A stretch of DNA of 64,000 bases, from positions 434,001 through 498,000 of the forward strand of contig NZ_BBOM01000008.1 in assembly GCF_000974485.1 (NCBI RefSeq). The letters are read 5' to 3'. A model generated the notes under the pieces. The model saw only the letters and a list, made by a program, of their open reading frames with translations, was not told the DNA's origin and did no database searches. Made by a program: the position numbers and the translations under genes. Shown here in pieces: positions 51,495 to 60,684 of the stretch (position 1 is the first letter of the stretch; each line of letters starts with the position of its first letter). The stretch comes from Streptomyces sp. NBRC 109706 (lineage in GTDB: Bacteria; Actinomycetota; Actinomycetes; Streptomycetales; Streptomycetaceae).

Positions 51495-52772
51495 ATGCCT
51501 CAAGAGCCCATGTCCCAACAGTCCGTGTCCGCTGCGTCCGTTCCGTCCTCGTCGCCCCAACTCCAGGTGGCCGACCAGTTGTTGGCCCTGCTGCGGGATA
51601 CCGCGACCGAACCGCGTCCCGATGTCAGGCTTGAGGCCCTGACCCTGGCGGTGGCAGCCGATCTGCCGGTGCTGCTCTGGGGCGAGCCCGGCATCGGCAA
51701 GACCGCCGCCCTCACCCAGCTCGCCGCCGCCCTCGACCTGCCGTTGACCACCGTGATCGCCAGCGTGCACGAGCCGTCCGACTTCGCGGGGCTGCCGATC
51801 GTCGGCGACGATCCGGCGGAACAGGGCGTGCCGATGGCCCCGCCCGACTGGGCGGTGCGCATGGTCGGGGCGGGGCGCGGACTGCTCTTTCTCGACGAGC
51901 TGTCCACCGCGACCCCCGCCGTGCAGGCGGCGCTGCTGCGGCTGGTGCTGGAGCGGCGGATCGGCTCGCTGCGGCTGCCGCCCGAGGTGCGGATCGTCGC
52001 CGCCGCCAACCCCAGGTCGTCGGCGGCCGACGGCTGGGAGCTGAGCGCGCCGCTCGCCAACCGGTTTGTCCACCTCCGCTGGACCCATGACCACGAGGTG
52101 GTGGTCCGGGGCCTGGGCGGCACCTGGCCGACGGCGACCCTGCCCCGGCTCGATCCCGAACGGCTGCCGGCCGCCGTCGACTTCGCCCGCCGCGCCGTCT
52201 GCGGGCTGCTCGCCGCCCGGCCCGGTCTGGTGCACCGGCTGCCCACCACCGAGACCCAGCGCGGCGGGCCCTGGCCCTCCCCGCGCAGCTGGGAGATGAC
52301 GCTGCGGCTGATCGCCTTCGCCACCGCGGCCGACGCCACCAGGGACGCGCTCTCCGAGCTGGTCAGGGGAACGGTGGGGGACGGCCCCGGACTTGAGCTG
52401 CTGGCCGGTGTGGACCGGATGGACCTCCCCGACCCCGAGACGCTGCTCGCCGACCCGGCCGGCGCCGAGCTGCCCGAGCGGGGCGATCTGCGGCAGGCCG
52501 CGCTCGACGGCGTGGTGGCCGCCGTCCGTGGCCGTCCCGAACGTCAACGCTGGGACGCCGCATGGGCGTTGCTGGTCCGGGCGGTGGAGACGGGCGCCCC
52601 CGATCTGGTGGTGGTGCCGGCGACCACGCTGGCCACATTGCGCCGTGAGGACTGGGAGGTGCCCGAGTCGATCGAACGGCTCGCCGGCGTGGTGTCCCTC
52701 TCCCGGCGAGCGGACCGCGCGGCCGACCGGGCGGCGGCCAGGACCGTGACCGCCGGCCGGGCGGGCCGATGA
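51495..52772 (+). CDS. MoxR-family AAA+ ATPase
   Basis: A 425-aa AAA+ protein. Walker A WGEPGIGKTAAL, Walker B LLFLDELSTATPAVQAALLRL and sensor 1 IVAAANPRSSA are clear. MoxR ATPases act as chaperones that remodel or activate enzymes, usually with a von Willebrand A partner. The VWA protein is the next gene, overlapping by ATGA at 52769-52772. Confidence 0.92.
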   Translation: MPQEPMSQQSVSAASVPSSSPQLQVADQLLALLRDTATEPRPDVRLEALTLAVAADLPVLLWGEPGIGKTAALTQLAAALDLPLTTVIASVHEPSDFAGLPIVGDDPAEQGVPMAPPDWAVRMVGAGRGLLFLDELSTATPAVQAALLRLVLERRIGSLRLPPEVRIVAAANPRSSAADGWELSAPLANRFVHLRWTHDHEVVVRGLGGTWPTATLPRLDPERLPAAVDFARRAVCGLLAARPGLVHRLPTTETQRGGPWPSPRSWEMTLRLIAFATAADATRDALSELVRGTVGDGPGLELLAGVDRMDLPDPETLLADPAGAELPERGDLRQAALDGVVAAVRGRPERQRWDAAWALLVRAVETGAPDLVVVPATTLATLRREDWEVPESIERLAGVVSLSRRADRAADRAAARTVTAGRAGR

Positions 52773-54013
52773 GCGGGCGGGCGCCGGAGGCGCTGGACCT
52801 CGACAAGCTCTACGCCGCCCGGCTGCACGCCGCCCGCGTCCGGCCCTATCTGGCCACCGCGCTGTTCGCGCTGCATGTGGTGGAGTCGCGCCAGGTGCCG
52901 ACGATGGCCGTCGACCCGCACTGGCGGGTCTATGTCTCGCCGGCCTTTGTGGCTGCCACCCCGGAGGAGGAGCTGGCCGGCGTGTGGGTGCACGAGGTGT
53001 CGCATCTGCTGCGCGACCACCACGGGCGCGGCGACCGGGTGGCGGCGGAACGCGGGCTGAGGGGCCCCGGCGAGCGGCTGCGGATCAATATCGCCGCCGA
53101 CTGCGAACTCAACGACGACCTGTTCGGCGACGGTCTCGTCCGCCCCGAGGACGCCGTCCACCCGGCCCTGTTGGGGCTGCGCGAAGGGGAGCTGATGGAG
53201 GACTACCTGCGTCAGTTCCGGCTCGGTCCCCGCACCCTGGCCCTGGCCTGGCTGGAGTGCGGCAGCGGCGCCGACGGACTGGCCCGCGCCTGGGACCTCG
53301 GTCCCGACGGTGCCCATGGACTCAGCGCCGAGGAGCGGGACGTCATCCGGTTCCGGGTGGCCCGCGGCATCTCCGGGCGTCCGGGAAACGCCCCGAGGGG
53401 CTGGCGCCGGTGGGCCGAGGAGGTGTGCCATCCGCCGCAGCCCTGGCGTCAACTGCTGGGCGCCGCCGTCCGGTCGGCGGTCTCCGGCGCCGGGGCCGGC
53501 GACGACCACAGCTACGGCCGGCCCGCCCGGCGCGCCGCCGGGGTGCCCGGGGTGCTGCTGCCGGCGCTGCGGCGCCGGCCGCCGCAGGTCAGCGTGGTCG
53601 TCGACACCTCGGGCTCGGTCAGTGACACCGAGTTGGGCAGCGCCCTCCTCGAAGTGACCGCGATCGTCCGGGCGTTGGGCGGACGCCGGGATCTGGTGCG
53701 GGTGCTGCCGTGCGACGCGGCGGCCTCGGTCGTGCACCGGCTCTGCCAGGCGGAGGAGATCCCGCTGGTGGGCGGCGGCGGTACCGATCTGCGCACGGGG
53801 TTCGCCCGGGCGCTCCGGGCGGCGCCGCGCCCCGATGTGGTCGTGGTGCTCACCGACGGGCAGACGGCCTGGCCCGGTCGCCGGCCGCCCTGTCGCACGG
53901 TGGTCGGGCTCTTCCCCAGGCAGCCGCCGGCCAGGCCCTGGGACGACGAGGAACCGCGGTACCGTCCCGACCCGCCGCCTTCCTGGGCGCGGGTGGTCAC
54001 CCTCGGCGGCTGA
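52769..54013 (+). CDS. VWA-domain protein with a metallopeptidase-like N-terminal domain
   Basis: A 414-aa protein of the DUF2201/VWA-like group. The N-terminal half holds a zincin-like helix VWVHEVSHLLRDHH (HExxH) and NIAADCELND, typical of this family. The C-terminal half is a VWA-like fold with a MIDAS-type DTSGSVSD motif and later GGGTDLRTGF. It is translationally coupled to the MoxR ATPase. Such pairs are thought to insert cofactors or activate target complexes; the target here is unknown. Confidence 0.9.
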   Translation: MSGRAPEALDLDKLYAARLHAARVRPYLATALFALHVVESRQVPTMAVDPHWRVYVSPAFVAATPEEELAGVWVHEVSHLLRDHHGRGDRVAAERGLRGPGERLRINIAADCELNDDLFGDGLVRPEDAVHPALLGLREGELMEDYLRQFRLGPRTLALAWLECGSGADGLARAWDLGPDGAHGLSAEERDVIRFRVARGISGRPGNAPRGWRRWAEEVCHPPQPWRQLLGAAVRSAVSGAGAGDDHSYGRPARRAAGVPGVLLPALRRRPPQVSVVVDTSGSVSDTELGSALLEVTAIVRALGGRRDLVRVLPCDAAASVVHRLCQAEEIPLVGGGGTDLRTGFARALRAAPRPDVVVVLTDGQTAWPGRRPPCRTVVGLFPRQPPARPWDDEEPRYRPDPPPSWARVVTLGG

Positions 54014-54191
54014 GTCACGGCCCCCGGCCGGGGGTGCGCGGTATTGTCCGCGTACCGCGCTGAATTGTTCTGTTTCTCGCCCCTACGCTTCCCCTGCATA
54101 CGGCCCGAACGGGCGGGGACGGGACCCCCGCCCACCCCGCCGGCCCGGCGGAGTACCCCCACTTCGGTTGCCGGTCAGGAGAGTTGAACCC

Positions 54192-55427
54192 ATGTCACCA
54201 CACCGTGCCTCCCGAGGAACCCGAGGAACCCGAGGAACCCGTCGTCGCCACGCGGCGGTTGTCGCCGCGTCGCTGACCGGCGTGCTGGCCGCCTGGACGC
54301 TCGGCACCACCACGGCGGGCGCCGACGACTCGGCCGTCGGAACGGCGGAGGACACCCTCCATGTCGCGCCCGACGGCACGGACGAGGCGGCCGGCACCGA
54401 AGCGGACCCCACGACGCTCACCTCGGCGATCGACCGCGTCTCCGCCGGCGGGACGATCTATCTGCACGGCGGCACCTACGCGTTCGCGGAGACCGTCACC
54501 CTGGAGGCCGGCAACGACGGCACGGCGAGCGCCCGCACCACGCTGACCGCCTACCAGGACGAGACCCCGGTGCTGAACTTCTCCGCCCAGGAGGAGGATT
54601 CGGCCGCCCGTGGACTCGCCGTCAACGCCTCCTACTGGCACATCTACGGCATCGTCGTGGAACACGCCGGCGACAACGGCATCTTCGTCTCCGGCAGCGA
54701 CAACATCATCGAGCGCACGGTGACCCGCTTCAACCGGGACTCCGGGCTCCAGCTCTCCCGCGCGACCTCCGACACCCCGGAGAGCGAGTGGCCGGCCAAC
54801 AACCTGATCCTGAGCGCCGAATCGCATGACAACGTCGACTCCGACGGCGAGGACGCCGACGGCTTCGCCCCCAAGCTCACGGTCGGCCCCGGCAACGTCT
54901 TCCGCTACACCGTGTCGCACAACAACATCGACGACGGCTACGACCTCTACACCAAGTCGGACACCGGCGCCATCGGGGCGGTGACCATCGAGAACTCCCT
55001 CGCCTACGAGAACGGCACCCTCAGCGACGGGTCCCAGGCGGGCAACGGCGACCGCAACGGCTACAAGCTCGGCGGCGAGGACATCGGCGTCGACCACACC
55101 ATCCGCGACAACATCGCCTACGACAACGGGAAGCACGGCTTCACGTTCAACCGCAACACCGGGACGATGGACGTCTCGGGGAACGTCAGCATCGGCAGCG
55201 CCGAGCGCAACTTCAACTTCGACGGCGGTTCCTCGGTGTTCCGCGACAACGTGTCCTGCGACAGCGGATCCAACGACCGCACCATCGGGGACGTCGACGA
55301 CTCCAACCAGTTCTGGTCCGGGGACAACGGCCCCGCCTGCTCCTCCTACGCCGGGGAGCTGGACTGGTCCTTCGCCGACGACGGCAGCCTGGTGGTGACC
55401 TTCGGCGGGAGCCGCGTCCTGGGGTGA
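54192..55427 (+). CDS. Secreted pectate-lyase-like parallel beta-helix protein
   Basis: A 411-aa secreted protein. The signal peptide contains a short RGT-RGT-RGT repeat before the Arg cluster, then a hydrophobic core ending near AGADD. The rest is a right-handed parallel beta-helix with repeated NNxI/GI strand patterns (GIFVSGSDNIIERTVTRFNRDSGLQLS, NNIDDGYDLYTKS, NIAYDNGKHGFTFNRN). This agrees with PL9-type pectate lyases, in which Asp residues hold Ca2+ and a Lys is the base (NGYKLGGED). It would cut polygalacturonate outside the cell. No CebR-like box is seen. Confidence 0.82.
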   Translation: MSPHRASRGTRGTRGTRRRHAAVVAASLTGVLAAWTLGTTTAGADDSAVGTAEDTLHVAPDGTDEAAGTEADPTTLTSAIDRVSAGGTIYLHGGTYAFAETVTLEAGNDGTASARTTLTAYQDETPVLNFSAQEEDSAARGLAVNASYWHIYGIVVEHAGDNGIFVSGSDNIIERTVTRFNRDSGLQLSRATSDTPESEWPANNLILSAESHDNVDSDGEDADGFAPKLTVGPGNVFRYTVSHNNIDDGYDLYTKSDTGAIGAVTIENSLAYENGTLSDGSQAGNGDRNGYKLGGEDIGVDHTIRDNIAYDNGKHGFTFNRNTGTMDVSGNVSIGSAERNFNFDGGSSVFRDNVSCDSGSNDRTIGDVDDSNQFWSGDNGPACSSYAGELDWSFADDGSLVVTFGGSRVLG

Positions 55428-55445
55428 GCCGGCACAGCGCGACAT

Positions 55446-55476
55446 GGCGGGCCCGGGCCTTCGACCCGGGCCCGCC
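55446..55476. terminator. Bidirectional hairpin after the pectate-lyase gene
   Basis: A perfect 12-bp stem (GGCGGGCCCGGG with CCCGGGCCCGCC) and a 7-nt loop. It abuts the stop of the convergent TetR gene. Confidence 0.8.
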
Positions 55477-56118
55477 TCATGTCACGACCTCGGCTGTCAC
55501 GACCTCGGCGCCGCGCACCGAGTCCATCGCGGAGTCCAGCAGATCGGCCAGCGCGCCGGGCTCGTTCCCGCAGGCGTGCGAGATGGCGGCCTGGAGACAG
55601 GCGAACGCGGCGCCGACCGTTGCGCGCAGCACCACCGGGTCGGCGGCCCGGCCCCGGGCGGCGGCCCGTTCGGCGAGCCGCCCGGTCATCCGCTGCTGGA
55701 TGCCGTCGAGCCGCTGCAGGTAGGGCGCCAACAGTCCGGGCGTGGAGTCGACCAGCCGTTGCACGGCCGTGCCATGACCCCGCACCTCGGGATCGGCCAG
55801 CTGCTCGGTCACCACATCGAAGGCCCGGCGCAGCGCGACCCAGTCGCTCTCCGTCTCGGGACGGGCGGAGAGCCGGGCCAGCAGATCGTGGCCGAGCCGG
55901 TCGTAGTTGTCGAGGACGATGTCCTCCTTGGACGCGAAATAGCGGAAGAAGCTGCGCTGGGACATTCCGACGCCGGCGGAGATCTGGTCGACGGTGGTCT
56001 CGTCATAGCCCCGGGTGAGAAACAACTCCTCGGCGGTGCGGCTGATCCGCGCGCGGACCTCGTCGCGTGCGATGGCCCGCGTGATGGCCCGTAACCCCGG
56101 CCCGCGTCCCGTTTCCAT
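55477..56118 (-). CDS. TetR-family regulator
   Basis: A 213-aa TetR-like repressor. The helix-turn-helix is in RISRTAEELFLTRGYDETTVDQISAGVGMSQRSFFRYFASKEDIV. The all-helical C-terminal ligand domain follows. The ATG at 56116-56118 is chosen; the frame continues upstream across the divergent promoter. It is divergent from an MFS exporter, the usual repressor/pump arrangement. TGACAG repeats at 56145 and 56155 in the gap may be part of the operator. Confidence 0.9.
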   Translation of the reverse strand: METGRGPGLRAITRAIARDEVRARISRTAEELFLTRGYDETTVDQISAGVGMSQRSFFRYFASKEDIVLDNYDRLGHDLLARLSARPETESDWVALRRAFDVVTEQLADPEVRGHGTAVQRLVDSTPGLLAPYLQRLDGIQQRMTGRLAERAAARGRAADPVVLRATVGAAFACLQAAISHACGNEPGALADLLDSAMDSVRGAEVVTAEVVT

Positions 56119-56143
56119 GCCGGGACGATAGCAGCCGCCATGT

Positions 56144-56174
56144 TTGACAGTCGCTGACAGCGAGGACGTAAGCT
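56144..56174 (+). promoter_or_regulatory. Possible MFS promoter with repeated TGACAG
   Basis: TTGACA at 56144-56149 and TAAGCT at 56169-56174 are 19 bp apart. TGACAG is repeated at 56145 and 56155 (10 bp apart), overlapping the -35 box, where TetR binding would block transcription. Spacer length is not ideal. Confidence 0.4.
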
Positions 56175-56275
56175 TTCCCGCCGGGGGGTCCCAAGTGTGC
56201 CTTCCCGTGCCCGCATTCGCTCGGCCGAGTCCGAGTCCACACGGCTGCCCGCCGTCTTCCGCACCAAGGACCCCT

Positions 56276-57805
56276 ATGGAACCCGTCCCGCAGCAGCCCG
56301 GCCCGGACCTGGACAAGGCCGACGATTCGATGTCCCCCGCGGTCGTCCTCGTGATCGGGGTGCTGCTGGCCGCCTCGTTCGTGATGATCCTCAACGAGAC
56401 CGTCATGGGGGTGGCCCTGCCCCGCCTGATGGAGGACCTGGAGATCCCCTATGCCACCGGGCAGTGGCTGACCACCGGGTTCATGCTGACCATGGCCGTG
56501 GTGATCCCCACCACCGGCCTGATCCTCAAGCGGTTCTCCACCCGCGCGGTCTTCGTCACCTCGATGTCGCTGTTCACCGTCGGCACCGCCCTGTCGGCCG
56601 CCGCGCCGGGCTTCCCCGTGCTGCTGGCCGGCCGGATCGTGCAGGCCGCCGGCACGGCGGTGATGCTCCCGCTGCTGATCACGACCGTGCTGACCTTTGT
56701 GCCGGCCTCCCGCCGTGGCCGCACCATGGGGCTGATCTCCATCGTCATCGCGGTGGCGCCCGCCGTCGGCCCCAGCTTCTCCGGGCTGATCCTGGAGGGC
56801 TTCAGCTGGCGCTGGATCTTCCTCTTCGTGCTGCCCGTCGCCGCCGTCGCGCTGGTCATCGGCACGGTGAAGATCACCAACATCACCACCCCGACCAGGG
56901 TCCAGTTCGACGTGGTGTCGATCGTGCTGTCGGCCGTCGCCTTCGGCGGCCTGGTCTACGGGCTGAGCAGCATCGGGGAGGCCGCCGAGAGCGACACCCC
57001 GATACCCCCGGTGGTGCCGATCGTCATCGGCGCCCTCGCGCTCGCCGCGTTCACCGCCCGCCAGCTGCAACTCCAGCGCGACGCCGACCGTCAGCCCCTG
57101 CTCGACCTGCGCCCGTTCCGCACCCGCTCGTTCTCCATCGGCCTGCTGATGCTGCTGGTGTCCATGGGCGCGCTCTTCGGCACGCTGATCCTGCTGCCGA
57201 TCTACCTGCAGAACGTCCGGGACCTGACGACGCTCCAGACCGGCCTGGTCCTGCTGCCCGGCGGCCTGGTGATGGGCCTGATCGCCCCGATCTCGGGCCG
57301 CTTCTACGACCGTCTCGGGCCGCGTCCGCTGGTGATCCCCGGTGTCCTGACCGTCACGCTGTCCCTCGGCCTGATGCAGCTGCTGGACACCACCAGCGCC
57401 ACCTGGCTGGCCATCCTGGTGCATGTCGTGCTCAGCGCCGGCCTCGGAATGCTGATGACGCCGCTGATGACCTCGTCGCTCGGTTCGCTGCCGGCCGACC
57501 TCTACTCCCATGGCAGCGCCATCCTCAACACGCTGCAGCAGCTCGCCGGCGCCGCCGGGACGGCCCTGTTCATCACCGTGATGACCAGGGGCGCCACCAG
57601 GTCCGCCGAGGACGGGCTCGATCCGGTCGCCGCCCAGGCGTCCGGGATCAGCGACGCCTTCCTCTACGGGGTGGGTCTGGCGCTGGTCGCGGTGGCGCTG
57701 TCCTTCCTGGTGCGCCGGCCGCCCACCGACCCCGGCGTCACCGGGGCCGGCGGTCAGCCCGATCTGGACACCGAGGCACCCGTCCCCGCGCCCACCTCGC
57801 ACTGA
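56276..57805 (+). CDS. MFS multidrug exporter, DHA2 (14-TM) type
   Basis: A 509-aa drug/proton antiporter of the EmrB/QacA kind. Typical motifs are LNETVMGVALPRLMEDL in helix 1, QWLTTGFMLTMAVVIPTTG, and the motif-C-like RGRTMGLISIVIAVAPAVGPSFSGLIL in helix 5. About 14 hydrophobic helices fit the length. AAGGA ends 5 nt before the ATG. The divergent TetR gene probably represses it. A very strong hairpin ends the transcript. Substrates unknown. Confidence 0.92.
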   Translation: MEPVPQQPGPDLDKADDSMSPAVVLVIGVLLAASFVMILNETVMGVALPRLMEDLEIPYATGQWLTTGFMLTMAVVIPTTGLILKRFSTRAVFVTSMSLFTVGTALSAAAPGFPVLLAGRIVQAAGTAVMLPLLITTVLTFVPASRRGRTMGLISIVIAVAPAVGPSFSGLILEGFSWRWIFLFVLPVAAVALVIGTVKITNITTPTRVQFDVVSIVLSAVAFGGLVYGLSSIGEAAESDTPIPPVVPIVIGALALAAFTARQLQLQRDADRQPLLDLRPFRTRSFSIGLLMLLVSMGALFGTLILLPIYLQNVRDLTTLQTGLVLLPGGLVMGLIAPISGRFYDRLGPRPLVIPGVLTVTLSLGLMQLLDTTSATWLAILVHVVLSAGLGMLMTPLMTSSLGSLPADLYSHGSAILNTLQQLAGAAGTALFITVMTRGATRSAEDGLDPVAAQASGISDAFLYGVGLALVAVALSFLVRRPPTDPGVTGAGGQPDLDTEAPVPAPTSH

Positions 57806-57831
57806 CCACCGATTTCCCTGCGCAGGCACCG

Positions 57832-57873
57832 AACGGCGCTTTCCCCCGACCCATGTCGGGGGAAAGCGCCGTT
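57832..57873. terminator. Bidirectional 19-bp hairpin terminator
   Basis: A perfect 19-bp stem (57832-57850 with 57855-57873) and a CCAT loop. It lies between the MFS gene and the convergent lipoprotein gene, with poly-C and poly-G blocks in the arms. Confidence 0.9.
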
Positions 57874-57911
57874 TCGGCTCGGTCGGCTTTTCCGGCCGGC
57901 CGAGGTAATCC

Positions 57912-58427
57912 CTACGGGAGGGCGTTGAGATCCACGCTCTGGCCCGCGAGGCTTTCGACCTTCTGCAGGCTCTCGTGTCCCGCGTCCCATTCGAGGGTCA
58001 CCGTGTCACCGGACAGCCGCAGATTGACGTGCTTGGTCCCGATCTGCTCGCAGGTGAAGAGCACCGGCTCCCAGTCGAGACCGCCGGCGATGCCGGCCTG
58101 CTGCCGGCAGACCTCGCCCGACTGGGCGTTGGTGTACAGGACGCCGGTCGTCGTGGTGTAGAGAACGATGCCGTTGGACTCCCAACGGGCGTACCAGTCC
58201 TCGTTGCCCTCGATCTGCGGCGGCCCGTCCGCCGGCCCGTCGGCGGGGGCGTCCTCGTCCGGTCCCCCGAAACCGCCGGTGGTCTCCAGATCGAGATCGC
58301 CCGCGTCGAAGTCGGGCAGTTCGGGGCCGCCCCCGCCGAGCCCCGAACCACCCTCGTCGTCGTCGCAGCCGGTGAGCAACATGGCGAACGCGACAGCGGC
58401 CACCGGTGCGATCAGTCGTATGCGCAC
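57912..58427 (-). CDS. Secreted lipoprotein of unknown function
   Basis: A 171-aa lipoprotein. The signal peptide ends in the lipobox LLTGC (Cys at about residue 21), after which an acidic Gly/Asp/Pro-rich linker (DDDEGGSGLGGGG) leads to a small beta-rich domain (about 85-171). That domain has two Cys (SGEVCRQQ, LFTCEQ) that may pair. No family recognised. It would be anchored to the outside of the membrane. Confidence 0.8.
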   Translation of the reverse strand: MRIRLIAPVAAVAFAMLLTGCDDDEGGSGLGGGGPELPDFDAGDLDLETTGGFGGPDEDAPADGPADGPPQIEGNEDWYARWESNGIVLYTTTTGVLYTNAQSGEVCRQQAGIAGGLDWEPVLFTCEQIGTKHVNLRLSGDTVTLEWDAGHESLQKVESLAGQSVDLNALP

Positions 58428-58639
58428 AGCTATTTCCCCCGTTATCCCTATGAGTCGGATCGGTTTGCGGACTCGAACATAGTGAATGGATCAGGGGAAA
58501 TCCAATCGAGCGGGGGCCCGTTCCGGAACGGTTACCAGCTGGTCATCGTCAGAGGATTAAGAAAGCGCCGAGAAAGCGTCGAGAAAGTTGGAAGAAAGAG
58601 TTTCGCGATAACGGGAAAGCGGGGTTTGGGATGGTGAAA
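58428..58639. other. Upstream region of the lipoprotein gene with 11-bp AAAG repeats
   Basis: No gene seen. The plus strand has AAAG at 58562, 58573, 58584 and 58595, exactly 11 bp apart, inside the repeated unit AAAGCGYCGAG. This purine-rich block is less GC-rich than its surroundings and is about 135-170 bp upstream of the lipoprotein start. Confidence 0.5.
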
Positions 58640-59479
58640 TCAGTTGCCGGCGGCCCCGTTCCTTCGGCGCGGGGTGAGCAGCCGCTGGGCGAGGGAGTCC
58701 AGCAGATAGCCCAACAGTCCGATGACCAGGATCACCGCCATCAGCTGGTCATAGGCCAGCTGATCGCGCGCGTTGAGGATCTGGTAGCCGAGCCCGGAGG
58801 CCACGCCCAGCATCTCCGCCGGCACCAGGACCACCCAGGCGACCCCGAGGGCCAGCCGCAGCCCCGTCAGCACATGGCCCCTGATGGCCGGCAGCACCAC
58901 GCTGACCACCACCTCGGGACGGCTCGCGCCCAGCGAACGGGCCACCAGCAGATGCCCGGGGTCGACCGCCCTGACCCCGGCGGCCGTGTTGATCACCACC
59001 GGCCAGACCGTGGCGGCCGCCACCAGGAAGATCACCGGCGGGCCGCCCACCCCGAACACGGCCACCGCAACCGGCGCCCAGGAGAGCGGCGAGATCATCC
59101 GGAGGAACTGGAAGACCGGCCGGGTGGCCCGCTCCGCCGTCGACGAGAGGCCCACCAGCAGCCCCACCGGCCAGCCCACCACCACGGCCAGCAACAGGCC
59201 GACCAGCAGCCGGGACAGGCTCGCGCCGATGTCCTCCCAGAGCACCCCCCGGCTCGCCAGGTCCCCGATCGCCGGGACCGCGTGCTGCGGGGCGAAGGAC
59301 GACAGCAGCGGATCGTCGCCGACCAGTACATCGGTGACCAGCCACCACACCGCCACGGCGACCACGATCGCCGCCACCGGGGGCAGCCAGCGCGCCCCCG
59401 GTGTCCGGCGCGCCTCGCCCGCCGGCGCGGCGCGGTCCGCCACCGCCACCGGAGGGGCCTGGGAAGGGATCTCGCTCAC
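58640..59479 (-). CDS. ABC transporter permease, SsuC/TauC type
   Basis: A 279-aa inner-membrane permease of a nitrate/sulfonate/taurine-type importer. About six helices are seen, with the EAA-like cytosolic loop ATVWPVVINTAAGVRAVDPGHLLVARSLGASRPEVV. The GTG start at 59477-59479 overlaps the stop of the binding-protein gene (GTGA). It is the last gene of the minus-strand operon. Confidence 0.9.
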   Translation of the reverse strand: MSEIPSQAPPVAVADRAAPAGEARRTPGARWLPPVAAIVVAVAVWWLVTDVLVGDDPLLSSFAPQHAVPAIGDLASRGVLWEDIGASLSRLLVGLLLAVVVGWPVGLLVGLSSTAERATRPVFQFLRMISPLSWAPVAVAVFGVGGPPVIFLVAAATVWPVVINTAAGVRAVDPGHLLVARSLGASRPEVVVSVVLPAIRGHVLTGLRLALGVAWVVLVPAEMLGVASGLGYQILNARDQLAYDQLMAVILVIGLLGYLLDSLAQRLLTPRRRNGAAGN

Positions 59480-60684
59480 GCGGGGTTCACCTCTTCGATA
59501 CGGGTCAACTCGGCCGGCAGGCCGAAGGTTTCGGGACCGCCCAGCGCGTCGAGCGCACGCCGGACGAACCGGTCGTCCACCAGATCGCCATGGACGGCCG
59601 ATGGGTCGAGGGAGTCCAGGAAGCCGGTGTCCCCGTCCACCCGGGTGGTGCGCATCGCCTCGATCAGCCGCTCCGTGAAGCCGGGGAAGGGGAACGGCCG
59701 GAAGTCGATGCGCTCGCCGTGCCAGTCGGGGCGGCGTAGCGCGCCGGACTCGGCATAGGGCGCCGCGGGATAGGTCAGCGCCCTGGTGATGGCGGGCAGC
59801 GGCTGCGGCAGATAGCCGCCGGTCGACAGCAGCGTCGCCGTCTCCTCGCGGTGCTCGCCGGCCCACCGCTGGGCCTGGCTCAGCGCGTGCAACACGCCCT
59901 GGATCCGCTCGGGTCGACCGTCGATCAGCGAGCCGTGGCTGAGCACGGCACAGCAGGCGTGGTCACGCCAGACGTCCCCGACGAACCGCAGGACCCGCCC
60001 CACGCCCCTGGCCTCGGCGGCCGCGTTGAACGGATCGGCCACGATATAGCCGCCGATGGTGCCCACATGCAGCGCGGGCAGCATGTCGGCCGGGCTCATC
60101 ACCACCAGCCGCACCGTGCCGTCGGCGCGCGACGGGTCACGGCGGATGACGGGGCGCAGGCCCGCGCCGCGCAGCATCTCCTGGAGCACGATGTTGTGGA
60201 TGGACCACCAGTAGGGGATGGCCACGCTGGTGCCCGCCAGCTCCTCCACGCCGCGCACGGACGGCGCCACGGTGAGCGCGCTGCCGTTGGTGTGGTTCCA
60301 GGCCAGCACCTTGACATCGGCGCCCAGCCGGTAGCGCAGCTGCACCGCCAGCGGCATCAACAGATGGACCACATCCACCTGTCGGGTGGTGAACGCCTCG
60401 GCCAGCGAGGCCCAGCTCCGGAAGAGCACGGGCCGGGCCACCGGGACGCCGGCGTCGTCGAACAGGCCCCGGCCGTGGGCCAGCAGCAGCGGGGAGGCGT
60501 CGGTGATGGGCAGATAGCCGATGCGCAGCGGCCCGTCGGGGCGCCGCCCGCCGGCGCCGCCGTGCCGGGCCAGATCGGCGGCGGCGGCCACGCCGGCGCC
60601 ACCCACCAGGGTGGCGGCGCCCAGGGACGCCGCGCCGCGCAGCAGACCGCGCCGGGTCGGCTCGGTGCCGGGAAGGTGGATCAT
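59476..60684 (-). CDS. ABC transporter substrate-binding protein, SsuA-like
   Basis: A 402-aa exported binding protein. A twin-arginine signal (TRRGLLRGAASLGAATLVGG) is followed by the NMT1/SsuA-type fold: LRIGYLPITDASPLLLAHGRGLF, VDVVHLLMPLAVQLRYRLG, TSVAIPYWWSIHN. It would deliver a sulfonate-, nitrate- or similar small anion to the permease. Tat export of binding proteins is frequent in Streptomyces. Genes on both sides overlap it by a few bases. Confidence 0.9.
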   Translation of the reverse strand: MIHLPGTEPTRRGLLRGAASLGAATLVGGAGVAAAADLARHGGAGGRRPDGPLRIGYLPITDASPLLLAHGRGLFDDAGVPVARPVLFRSWASLAEAFTTRQVDVVHLLMPLAVQLRYRLGADVKVLAWNHTNGSALTVAPSVRGVEELAGTSVAIPYWWSIHNIVLQEMLRGAGLRPVIRRDPSRADGTVRLVVMSPADMLPALHVGTIGGYIVADPFNAAAEARGVGRVLRFVGDVWRDHACCAVLSHGSLIDGRPERIQGVLHALSQAQRWAGEHREETATLLSTGGYLPQPLPAITRALTYPAAPYAESGALRRPDWHGERIDFRPFPFPGFTERLIEAMRTTRVDGDTGFLDSLDPSAVHGDLVDDRFVRRALDALGGPETFGLPAELTRIEEVNPA

